From Dialister sp. (GTDB lineage: Bacteria > Bacillota > Negativicutes > Veillonellales > Dialisteraceae), in assembly GCA_022722495.1 (NCBI GenBank), contig JAIJLI010000140.1, positions 1-6,107 on the forward strand: a DNA stretch of 6,107 nt, in the 5' to 3' direction. The notes under the pieces are model-generated. The model saw only the letters and a list, made by a program, of their open reading frames with translations. It ran no database searches and was not told the DNA's origin. Both the position numbers and the translations under genes were made by a program. Shown one piece after another: positions 1 to 5,643 of the stretch. Each line of letters starts with the position of its first letter. Position 1 is the stretch's first letter.

Positions 1-528
1 GCTCATTGTTTACCAACTTCAGGTATATCAGTCTATTATAATTCAAAATTATGTGGAACATCATCAAAAACGACATTAGGTCCAAATGCAGAGGCTGCTT
101 TCGTAAAAGTAAACTATGCCTTATTTTACCCTACCAATGTCACACAATGGACCAAATCAAATATGGATAGAAGCAATGTTTTCCCAAATAGTAGTCTCAC
201 AAATAGAAATGTAATCTTGGAAGGAGCTACAACAAAAAAAGCAATTGAAGCCAAAGTTACGACTATAAATGTTACTTATGAAAAAAGTGTAAAAACAGTC
301 GCAGGAACATATACTGTTTCTCTAAAAAAAATGGTATATGCAAAACTTAACAATCAATCCACTAGTGCATTACCTCAAAGTGGCGATAGTGGAGGTATAA
401 TATACGACAAAAACACAAAAAGGGTTTGTGGAGAATTGTTTGGCAGAGGAACTATGAGTGGGGCAAATTACATGTTATTTTCTAGTGCAGAACTCGCCCT
501 TAACGCTTTAGGTGCAAAGTTATATTAA
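1..528 (+). CDS. S1-family (trypsin-like) serine protease, 5' truncated
   Basis: The frame is open from base 1, giving 175 visible residues and a TAA stop; the true start and any signal peptide lie outside the window. The first codons read AHC, the classic motif around the catalytic His of chymotrypsin-fold proteases (His at visible residue 2). The nucleophile motif GDSGG is at residues 128-132 (Ser130, codon 388-390) and is followed by a strand reading VCGELFGRG. The His-to-Ser spacing of 128 residues suits a compact bacterial S1 domain. The third triad member should lie in the segment NAEAAFVKV (residues 29-37), where families of this type usually have Asp; here the aligned residue is Glu31. 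Three Cys are visible (residues 3 and 18, and one in VCGELFG), so disulfides and an exported location are plausible. It converges on the mob operon and may be host or cargo DNA. The fold assignment is firm; activity and substrate are unknown. Confidence 0.85.
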   Translation, partial: AHCLPTSGISVYYNSKLCGTSSKTTLGPNAEAAFVKVNYALFYPTNVTQWTKSNMDRSNVFPNSSLTNRNVILEGATTKKAIEAKVTTINVTYEKSVKTVAGTYTVSLKKMVYAKLNNQSTSALPQSGDSGGIIYDKNTKRVCGELFGRGTMSGANYMLFSSAELALNALGAKLY

Positions 529-611
529 ACTTCATCAGCAAAACTTACTTATACAAATAAGTGCGTAAATCGAATTCTCACAAGAAGTCCTGCTTATATT
601 TGAAATTCCGC

Positions 612-732
612 TGTTGTTATGTGCTATTAAGTTAGTTTTTGTCTCTTCACTGAGGCTGGACGTTCTCAGCGGAAGCCTATTGTTGTTGTGTGCGATTAAG
701 TTCGTGTTTGCCTCATTACTGAGACAGGACGT
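612..732. repeat. Imperfect tandem direct repeat, 52-bp units at 69-bp period
   Basis: Unit 1 is 612-663 and unit 2 is 681-732; by eye they match at roughly 80% of 52 positions without gaps. Both begin TGTTGTT, contain ATTAAGTT in the middle and end GGACGT. The period of 69 is a multiple of three, so one minus-strand frame reads a repeated peptide (TNLIAHNN in each unit). No homology is recognised. It may be a decayed repeated gene fragment or non-coding repeat DNA. Confidence 0.7.
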
Positions 733-782
733 GACAGATAGGCTTGCCCTTGACGCTAAGGTGTCGAGGGCTTTATCTATAA

Positions 783-808
783 AGAGGTGGAGAACACTCT
801 CCACCTCT
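783..808. terminator. Strong hairpin between convergent genes, possible bidirectional terminator
   Basis: An 11-bp perfect stem (AGAGGTGGAGA at 783-793, TCTCCACCTCT at 798-808) closes a 4-nt ACAC loop. It lies downstream of both the plus-strand protease and the minus-strand mob operon, where a shared terminator is expected. Neither side has a proper T-run (the plus side is C/T-rich), so it is not a canonical intrinsic terminator. It could instead be an mRNA 3'-end stabiliser. Confidence 0.5.
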
Positions 809-887
809 ACCCTCTCCTCTTGTTACAGATGTACACGACATAGAATAAGTTCTGTGAACGCCTGCGTTTACTTGGCTGCAAAGATAC

Positions 888-1337
888 TCATTTCTGATGA
901 AGATCCCAAGCCATTTCTTCATATTTCTCCAAAGTTTCCCTCATTTGCAATTCCAGTTTTTCCAACTCCGGAATAAAATTCTCTTCCAACAACGTCCACG
1001 TTCTGTTACGTACATACTGTAGAGTTCTGTGAAGTTGATTAACTTGCTTGGACAGTATTTTGTTTTTCTTCTTCAAATCTGTCATTTGCTTCTGAAGAAC
1101 TTTCTCATCGAATGTTGGTTTCTTTTTCAGAGCCTTTTCCGCCTCCTCTTCCTTTTTAATTTCATTTTTCAAATCAACTTTCGCATCATACAGTTGAACT
1201 CCCTGCTTTTCCAGGGCTGCAGATAGTTCTTCCACTTCCTTGCGAAGTTCCATATTTTCCTCAACCTTGCGGTCGTAATCTCGGATGATGAACATCATCT
1301 GATGCTCGAAAGGTATATCTTGATTCATTTTTTCCAT
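888..1337 (-). CDS. Predicted coiled-coil protein, last gene of the mobilization operon
   Basis: This encodes 149 residues from the ATG at 1337-1335. That start lies 10 nt after the stop of the upstream gene. Longer in-frame extension would overlap that gene and shows no protein-like character; a second Met three codons later (1328) is an alternative. The sequence is dominated by Glu, Lys and Leu in heptad-like order. One coiled-coil stretch covers about residues 18-72, and a second about 78-145, with a short break at KKKPTFDEK. A less charged patch around residues 108-124 (YVRNRTWTLLEENFIP) breaks the pattern. No signal peptide or membrane helix is seen. I do not recognise a family. Tight linkage to the membrane-anchored coiled-coil gene suggests the two proteins interact, perhaps as accessory mobilization factors; this is inference from position. 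Low-complexity coiled coils make similarity-based naming unreliable. Confidence 0.75.
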   Translation of the reverse strand: MEKMNQDIPFEHQMMFIIRDYDRKVEENMELRKEVEELSAALEKQGVQLYDAKVDLKNEIKKEEEAEKALKKKPTFDEKVLQKQMTDLKKKNKILSKQVNQLHRTLQYVRNRTWTLLEENFIPELEKLELQMRETLEKYEEMAWDLHQK

Positions 1338-1347
1338 ACCATGCACA

Positions 1348-2067
1348 TCATTTAGAGCCAAACATTTTCGAATAACGATATACCCAAACACAAAAATCTA
1401 CACCGACAAGCAGTATTCCGACAATGGCTAGCCACGCATAAGCATCACCAAATATTTTAATCAGTGCAGTTAGCGTTATACACATACATGCCATAGCAAT
1501 AATGAGTGTTCTCCAGAACATACATTTATACGACTTTCTAACCTCATCTACGACTTCTAAAGCAGCATCATTTAAGTCTCTCTTGAAACTAACAAGAAAC
1601 TCTTTCTTGTATGTCTCTAGCTCATCTATATGTTTCTTACGTTCATCAGCATAAGCTTCCTGTACGCCCTTCTGCACGCCTTCCTTGATGTTGTCACGTG
1701 CTTCTTCAGAAATTGTAACAGTTATGTTTGCCAAAGCATTCTTAGCGCTGTCAATATAAGAAGAAATATTTGAATACATGCTTTCGCATTGCTCCAGAAT
1801 ATTTTTTAGCCCCTGCAACCGATCTCTTTCATCTCCAATTGCAGTTTCATACATCGCATTTATTTCATTATATTTCTCATTTATGCTTCTAGCAAGTTCT
1901 TCAACTTCATTTAAAAGCGCAAGATTGCTTTCCAAGCGTTTGCGCTCATAGCTATTGTCAACATTGCTATTATCTTTATTCTCTACAGAAGACGCAACCT
2001 TCTTCTGAGGTGATTGAACATCTTCAGCTACATCTTCCATCCCGAAATTATAATCATTTCTAGCCAT
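1348..2067 (-). CDS. Coiled-coil protein with two C-terminal transmembrane helices, mob-operon accessory
   Basis: This encodes 239 residues from the ATG at 2067-2065 (MARNDYNFG), chosen because it follows an A/T-rich leader; an upstream in-frame ATG at 2121 would add 18 residues encoded by the inverted-repeat region and is unlikely. The N-terminal 40 residues are polar and probably disordered. Residues 41-180 are helical and charged with coiled-coil character. Two hydrophobic segments follow at about 183-206 (FWRTLIIAMACMCITLTALI) and 210-231, leaving a short basic tail (RYSKMFGSK). There is no signal peptide, so a C-terminal hairpin anchor with a cytoplasmic helical domain is the simplest topology. 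It follows the relaxase gene by 101 nt. ColE1-type mobilization operons also carry small accessory genes of which some are membrane-associated, so a role in bringing the relaxosome to the membrane or coupling protein is plausible, but I recognise no named family. Confidence 0.8.
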   Translation of the reverse strand: MARNDYNFGMEDVAEDVQSPQKKVASSVENKDNSNVDNSYERKRLESNLALLNEVEELARSINEKYNEINAMYETAIGDERDRLQGLKNILEQCESMYSNISSYIDSAKNALANITVTISEEARDNIKEGVQKGVQEAYADERKKHIDELETYKKEFLVSFKRDLNDAALEVVDEVRKSYKCMFWRTLIIAMACMCITLTALIKIFGDAYAWLAIVGILLVGVDFCVWVYRYSKMFGSK

Positions 2068-2097
2068 CTTTATTAATTTTATTATAATTATACTATC

Positions 2098-2153
2098 AAA
2101 TGTAGTTGTGCTTAAAGGCATAATACCTTAATTCTAAAAGCACAACTACATTT
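2098..2153 (-). promoter_or_regulatory. 16-bp perfect inverted repeat between relaxase and membrane-protein genes
   Basis: The arms are AAATGTAGTTGTGCTT (2098-2113) and AAGCACAACTACATTT (2138-2153), separated by 24 nt that contain a small nested AAGG/CCTT stem. In the minus-strand transcript the structure begins 15 nt after the relaxase stop and ends about 30 nt before the next ATG. It has no T-run typical of an intrinsic terminator. The distal arm includes TACATTTG, which fits the TAnnTTTG -7 element, but no good -33 element lies upstream. It may tune expression of the distal two genes or stabilise the processed mRNA; a protein-binding site is also possible. Confidence 0.6.
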
Positions 2154-2168
2154 ATACTTCTATCTCTA

Positions 2169-3503
2169 TTATCTTCCCCATCCTTTCGAAGTACTTCTTT
2201 TGGACAGGTGAGAGAGGCATCTTTTTTTAGCTTTACCTACAGCATTCCTTGCCATATTTTCAAAGTCTTCAGCCGTCTTTCCATCCCAGCGAAGATCATT
2301 ATCGCTGGAGCCTCCGCCACCGCCCCCTGACATTACAGGAACGTCAGCAGCAGTACAGAACTCGAACACTGCAACCGCCAACATTTGTATTTGCTCTGGA
2401 ATCTCAGAGTTTGGATTGCGATAATCAAATTTATCGATTGGCTCCACCAACTTATTGATGATATCAAAAGCTGCATCAGGAATACGAGCATTCAGTATCT
2501 CTTCATCGTTCCAGTTTTGCTTAGCTGCACGAGCAGAGCACTTCCACTGAGGCATCTTAGGAAGCTCTTCTCTTTTTGCAGGGTTATTCTCTACATTATT
2601 ATATGTAGGCATAGAGGAACCTCTACCTGCAGATGATACATTATCACCCCTCTGGATTTGCGGACGATGCAATCTGTTCCAGGTTCCCTGAAGTTTCGAT
2701 ACCATCAAGTCACGACCAAAGCCCAACTTAGAAGACTGCACAAGAATCGTACTAGACAAACTCCCATCAACCTTGAATAGGCGTTCTCCAATAGAATAGC
2801 CTCTACAAATGCCCCTTCCATCGTACTTTGCATCGATGATCCAACCACGAGAGCGCATGCCTTCAAAGTATCTCTCCAGATTAAACTTATTCATACATGC
2901 CAATACATCTATTGCATCTTTATGTATTCTGTTCTTTCGTTCTGCCCCATCACGCTCACCAACACTCTCTGCCTTTGTCCACCCTCGCTCAACAGCAAGT
3001 CTATTCGCAGCTTGCTTTGCTCTATCTTTATATTGAGTATCATCAAGAACTTTATTATCCTCAGTGATACGATTTAATATCAGATGAATATGAGGCTTGT
3101 CGGTATCTGTATGAAGACACGCAACCCATTGTGAGTTCTTTATATCCCACCCTTTTATTTTTCCTCTTCTTTTAGAAACAAAAGGAGTGCTTAGATTTCT
3201 AATAGAATCGTCTATAAGCTTTATCCAATCAGACTTCGTAAAGCCGGCACTTTCTTCCTTTGATGGGCAAAGTTCAATGTGAAAAAACGGATCTTCAATT
3301 TTCCTTCCACAGTTTTTCTGTCTCATCTTCATATAGTCCCATACGGCACGAGGCTCTATCGGGTCACCAAAAATATTATCCCATGGCATATTACCAGAAG
3401 AGATAAATTCAGGTTTCCGACCATCATCCGCTTTTTTGTTCATAGCATAGTTGATGGCATTGTGCCCATGACTACTATCTGCCGTTTGTATTTTAATAAC
3501 CAT
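2169..3503 (-). CDS. MOBP-type relaxase / mobilization nuclease
   Basis: This encodes 444 residues from the ATG at 3503, one nucleotide after the TGA of the upstream gene (TGA-T-ATG), implying translational coupling; a TTG six codons earlier overlaps that gene and is less likely. The relaxase domain fills about residues 1-245. The likely catalytic Tyr is Tyr19 in HGHNAINYAMNKK. The metal-binding three-His motif is clear: HTDTDKPHIHLILNR, with His131, His138 and His140 followed by Asn144. A conserved-looking FFHIELCPS segment (73-81) precedes it. Such enzymes nick oriT, attach to the 5' end through Tyr and lead the strand into a recipient. The C-terminal third (about 280-444) is unlike the core, with a six-Gly run near 393-398 as a linker and a basic tail. 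No primase or helicase domain is visible. The catalytic motifs look intact. Confidence 0.92.
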   Translation of the reverse strand: MVIKIQTADSSHGHNAINYAMNKKADDGRKPEFISSGNMPWDNIFGDPIEPRAVWDYMKMRQKNCGRKIEDPFFHIELCPSKEESAGFTKSDWIKLIDDSIRNLSTPFVSKRRGKIKGWDIKNSQWVACLHTDTDKPHIHLILNRITEDNKVLDDTQYKDRAKQAANRLAVERGWTKAESVGERDGAERKNRIHKDAIDVLACMNKFNLERYFEGMRSRGWIIDAKYDGRGICRGYSIGERLFKVDGSLSSTILVQSSKLGFGRDLMVSKLQGTWNRLHRPQIQRGDNVSSAGRGSSMPTYNNVENNPAKREELPKMPQWKCSARAAKQNWNDEEILNARIPDAAFDIINKLVEPIDKFDYRNPNSEIPEQIQMLAVAVFEFCTAADVPVMSGGGGGGSSDNDLRWDGKTAEDFENMARNAVGKAKKRCLSHLSKRSTSKGWGR

Positions 3504-3504
3504 A

Positions 3505-4194
3505 TCACTTACATTTATCAATGAGACGATCCAAACACTTTAACCCTTTCTGTATATATGTTCTCCAAAAGGCAAAGCTTTCTCCGGCGACTATATAGTT
3601 TGGTCTTTCGCTGTTTGGGACACCACGAAGAACCTTAAAGTATGCTCCAGCAAACTTCATTACATCAGTTCGATATTGTACAATATTTTTCATTACTTCC
3701 ATTTCGTCAGGAGTCAGTGCCACCGTAGGAGTTTTGCCTTGCAGCAACGTTCTACAATAGTCTGAAAAAGACATATTGCACTTAGCAGCATTCGCTGTAA
3801 GCTCATCAGCAAGTTCTGCAGTCATTCTTATTCCCTTGATTACGGTTGCCGCATTTTTCTTCACAACAAGGGAACCACCAGAAGCTTTCAAGAGAAGATT
3901 TATTCTTCGCTTGTCTCCTTTGTACTGCTGAAACTTCTGATACTCATCTGCTGTTATTTCATACTTCAATCCCTGATAAGCATTCTTCGTTTTTTTGCAA
4001 ATGAAAGCATGTATGTAGAACCGTTCTGGACCTCCACTAATATGAACGTCCAATACCAATATAGGCATAAATACCTTCTTGGATTTACCAGAAGCAACAT
4101 CTTCTGTTACCAGGTAAAACGCCTTGCCAGGCGAAGCTTTCTGTAAAGCCTCGTCACCGTTGAAGCGATATATTGTTTCTTTCTTTTCTTCCAT
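3505..4194 (-). CDS. Relaxosome accessory protein with ribbon-helix-helix-like DNA-binding segment (MobC/MobB-like)
   Basis: This encodes 229 residues from the ATG at 4194, first gene of the operon. Residues about 118-152 (VIKGIRMTAELADELTANAA onwards, ending SDYCRTLLQGK) fit a ribbon-helix-helix: a short strand, then two helices with a polar turn at NMSFSD. Residues 160-229 are helical, resembling the C-terminal part of MobC-type nicking accessory proteins. Residues 1-115 form an extra N-terminal part (FYLVTEDV, VFMPILVLDVHISGG, FYIHAFIC) of mixed strand character, which is unusual since simple MobC proteins are about 100-130 residues. Such proteins bind oriT, open DNA around nic and recruit the relaxase, and often repress their own promoter. 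The adjacent relaxase supports the call. The leader before the ATG is A/T-rich with no Shine-Dalgarno, as is usual in Bacteroidota. The family name is tentative. Confidence 0.75.
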   Translation of the reverse strand: MEEKKETIYRFNGDEALQKASPGKAFYLVTEDVASGKSKKVFMPILVLDVHISGGPERFYIHAFICKKTKNAYQGLKYEITADEYQKFQQYKGDKRRINLLLKASGGSLVVKKNAATVIKGIRMTAELADELTANAAKCNMSFSDYCRTLLQGKTPTVALTPDEMEVMKNIVQYRTDVMKFAGAYFKVLRGVPNSERPNYIVAGESFAFWRTYIQKGLKCLDRLIDKCK

Positions 4195-4317
4195 TATTCA
4201 TACATTTTATTGCGAGCTTGCGAGTAATTAAGTTCTGTATTTTAAACCAATGATCGCAGAGAATTGTTTAACAATACCCCAACTTGCAATAGTACATTAC
4301 TTTTGCTCTATAAAAAC

Positions 4318-4337
4318 TTTACTACAAAGATAGTAAA
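4318..4337. repeat. Palindrome centred on the mob promoter -7 element
   Basis: TTTACTA (4318-4324) and TAGTAAA (4331-4337) form a perfect 7-bp inverted repeat around a 6-bp centre that contains most of the -7 box. A dimeric protein bound here would block transcription, so this is a reasonable operator, possibly for the RHH-like first gene product. Confidence 0.5.
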
Positions 4338-4355
4338 ATTCTCTGTATCAGCAAA
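4325..4355 (-). promoter_or_regulatory. Bacteroides-type promoter for the mob operon
   Basis: Read on the minus strand, TTTG (4355-4352), a 19-bp spacer and TATCTTTG (4332-4325) match the Bacteroidota consensus TTTG / TAnnTTTG. Transcription would start around 4315-4320, giving a 5' leader of about 120 nt that covers part of the oriT candidate. It is correctly oriented and placed for the four-gene operon. Confidence 0.65.
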
Positions 4356-4475
4356 GAAAACTCTCTAAGTAAAGCGAACATTTAAGCATCATTAAAGATA
4401 GCGAGCTTCGTTTTAAGACTTGTTGTTACTTCTTCGTTAGAACTTGTCAGAAAGACCAGAAGAGATAGATAGAAA

Positions 4476-4509
4476 GAAACAGGAAGAGAGAAGGGGGAAA
4501 CAGGAAGAG
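4476..4509. repeat. Two 13-bp direct repeats, 21-bp period, in a purine-rich tract
   Basis: GAAACAGGAAGAG occurs at 4476-4488 and again at 4497-4509. The 21-bp period is two helical turns, so bound proteins would face the same side of the DNA. The surrounding 4449-4511 is almost entirely purine on the plus strand. Confidence 0.65.
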
Positions 4510-4516
4510 CTTGAAA

Positions 4517-4547
4517 AACTTGAAATGCCAAAATAACATTTCAAGTT
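4517..4547. repeat. 11-bp inverted repeat with 9-nt loop
   Basis: AACTTGAAATG (4517-4527) and CATTTCAAGTT (4537-4547) pair perfectly. There is no adjoining T-run on the plus side and none clear on the minus side, so a terminator is not favoured. It lies upstream of the recombinase promoter, and a protein-binding or oriT/res accessory role is possible. Confidence 0.55.
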
Positions 4548-4597
4548 GAAGCGGAAACAGAAGACCTCGTTTTTTTGAGAAAAATAACATAAGAAAA

Positions 4598-4628
4598 TTG
4601 GCAATACAAAAAAATCTTTGTACCTTTG
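4598..4628 (+). promoter_or_regulatory. Bacteroides-type promoter for the serine recombinase
   Basis: TTG (4598-4600), a 20-bp spacer and TACCTTTG (4621-4628) fit the TTTG / TAnnTTTG consensus. The recombinase ATG is 62 nt downstream of the -7 box. The -7 element shares bases with the TTTGTATT/AATACAAA repeats described separately. Confidence 0.7.
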
Positions 4629-4656
4629 TATTTTCTTGGTATAAAACAATACAAAG
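4603..4656. repeat. Alternating TTTGTATT/AATACAAA inverted repeats; operator or recombination-site candidate
   Basis: AATACAAA occurs at 4603-4610 and 4648-4655, and its complement TTTGTATT at 4625-4632. The left pair makes a 30-bp inverted-repeat unit (4603-4632) and the right pair a 31-bp unit (4625-4655; with one more base per side, CTTTGTATT/AATACAAAG, the right pair is 9 bp). Subsites of resolvase-type recombination sites are typically about 28-34 bp dyads lying next to the recombinase gene and often over its promoter, which is the arrangement here. Confidence 0.5.
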
Positions 4657-4690
4657 AAATCCTTTGAATTAATTTATAATAGAAACGATT

Positions 4691-5344
4691 ATGATAGCAG
4701 TAATATACGCAAGAGTGTCAACATCAACGGGTAAGCAGGACACAGACCGACAAGTTAAAGAACTGACAGAATTTGCAAAGGAATACAACATAGAAATTGC
4801 AAAAGTCTTTCAGGACTATCAGTCTGGAGCAACCCCAAACTCAGAAAGACGATTCTTGCAGGAATGTTTGAGATACTGCACAGTTATAAATAAAAACGTA
4901 AACTGTGTTTTAATGTCGGAAGTGTCAAGATTGGGACGTGATGTCTGGGAAATGACCGAGCTGGCCAAGTTCTTTCATGACCACCACTTGAACGTTTACT
5001 TCTTGCGAGAAAACCTAAGTATGTTTAACAAAGATGGCAGCGAGAATACTCTTTTCACGATGCTCTTTGCTATGTTCAGCAAGTTTGCCGAGAATGAACG
5101 AACAGCCATCAAGGAGAGACTGCAGAGCGGCTACAAGAACTTCCGGGACAAGGGAGGGAAGGTTGGTCGAAAAGAAGGAAGCGTCAAGACCAAGGAGCAA
5201 CTTGAACAGGAATACAAGCATGTCATCAAAGAACTAAAAGCAGGGTTGAGCATAGTCAAAGTTGCAAAGCTTTGTGACGTGGCACCAGGAACAGTTGCAA
5301 AGATTAAAAGAATCTTTTCAATCAACTACAAACCAAAGAAATAG
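4691..5344 (+). CDS. Small serine recombinase (resolvase/invertase family)
   Basis: This encodes 217 residues, a normal length for the resolvase/invertase class and too short for a large serine integrase. The N-terminal catalytic domain spans about residues 1-130: YARVST gives Arg8 and the nucleophile Ser10, and SEVSRLGRD (76-84) gives active-site Arg80 and Arg83. The long dimerisation helix follows (about 120-150, FSKFAENERTAIKERL). GRKEGS (159-164) is the arm that usually tracks the minor groove, and residues 183-208 (GLSIVKVAKLCDVAPGTVAK) form the helix-turn-helix. Such enzymes bind inverted-repeat sites and resolve multimers or invert DNA. It is transcribed away from the mob operon from its own promoter and is followed directly by a terminator, so it is probably monocistronic. 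Whether it is a resolvase or an invertase cannot be settled from the protein alone. All key residues seem intact. Confidence 0.93.
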   Translation: MIAVIYARVSTSTGKQDTDRQVKELTEFAKEYNIEIAKVFQDYQSGATPNSERRFLQECLRYCTVINKNVNCVLMSEVSRLGRDVWEMTELAKFFHDHHLNVYFLRENLSMFNKDGSENTLFTMLFAMFSKFAENERTAIKERLQSGYKNFRDKGGKVGRKEGSVKTKEQLEQEYKHVIKELKAGLSIVKVAKLCDVAPGTVAKIKRIFSINYKPKK

Positions 5345-5345
5345 C

Positions 5346-5390
5346 GCAAGAAGGGTGACGGACTCTATACCACCACCCTTCTTGCTTTTT
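5346..5390 (+). terminator. Rho-independent terminator of the recombinase gene
   Basis: A perfect 12-bp stem, GCAAGAAGGGTG (5346-5357) with CACCCTTCTTGC (5374-5385), closes a 16-nt loop and is followed by five T (5386-5390). It starts two bases after the recombinase TAG, ending a single-gene transcript. Confidence 0.9.
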
Positions 5391-5515
5391 CTACACTTCA
5401 TAAAAATACAAAACCATCCATATTTGCATTATATGGCACATTTTACCTCTTTTTTAAAAATGATAAAGTGAAAAATCTTGACGGCACCAAAAATGCCTGC
5501 TACAAATGCTTCCTG

Positions 5516-5597
5516 TTCGTTGCCACAAACTCAAGCAACGAGCATCCACCCTGAAGCCAGTTTCAAGCAAGGATGAGGACGAGGGGCTTTATGCCCC
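5516..5597 (+). other. Cluster of three consecutive hairpins, structured-RNA candidate
   Basis: Hairpin A pairs CGTTGC (5518-5523) with GCAACG (5535-5540), extendable by one base pair and a wobble. Hairpin B pairs CATCC (5543-5547) with GGATG (5571-5575), with an inner TGAA/TTCA stem. Hairpin C pairs GGGGC (5583-5587) with GCCCC (5593-5597) around TTTAT. The segment is richer in G+C than its flanks. The strand is uncertain and no clear promoter lies upstream on the plus strand. Confidence 0.3.
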
Positions 5598-5643
5598 GAC
5601 CCCTAAATGTTTTAAATCTTATCTTCCTCTAAAACAAAAACTT

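Larger units (their letters stand above)
529..887. other. Gene-free convergent intergenic region with decayed repeats
   Basis: These 359 bases lie between the 3' ends of the protease and the last mob-operon gene. No open frame here resembles a known protein. The region starts with a weak 6-bp hairpin (ACTTAT at 547-552, ATAAGT at 557-562). It then carries an imperfect tandem repeat (612-732) and a strong 11-bp hairpin (783-808). Frames of about 90-120 codons exist on both strands, but they follow the repeat and are probably incidental. Confidence 0.7.
4195..4690. other. Divergent control region between mob operon and recombinase; oriT candidate
   Basis: These 496 bases separate the divergent mob operon and recombinase gene and hold no supported gene. 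From left to right: an imperfect inverted repeat (ATTGCGAGC at 4209-4217 with the ACTTGCAAT side at 4282-4290); the 13-nt palindrome ATTGTTTAACAAT (4263-4275); a 9-bp inverted repeat CAGAGAATT/AATTCTCTG (4257-4265 and 4337-4345); the minus-strand promoter; spaced direct repeats CTTCGTT...ACTTGT (4406-4423 and 4432-4447); a purine-rich stretch; a hairpin; and the recombinase promoter. oriT normally adjoins the mob genes and is rich in inverted repeats, so 4200-4345 is the best candidate. No nic site is recognised by sequence. Confidence 0.5.

Noticed and set aside
535..804. Minus-strand frame of 89 codons across the tandem repeat
   Set aside because: Its repeated peptide follows from the 69-bp DNA repeat; there is no leader, linkage or recognisable domain, and the strong hairpin overlaps its start.
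614..976. Plus-strand frame of 120 codons across the tandem repeat and into the end of the coiled-coil gene
   Set aside because: It reads through the decayed repeat and antisense to a better gene, and the product has no protein-like domain pattern.
3504..3521. TTG at 3521 as relaxase start
   Set aside because: The ATG at 3503, one base after the upstream stop, gives the usual coupled arrangement and keeps all motifs.
4437..4649. Minus-strand 70-codon frame rich in Phe, Ser and Cys
   Set aside because: It is the complement of the purine-rich tract and recombinase promoter, and its composition reflects low-complexity DNA.
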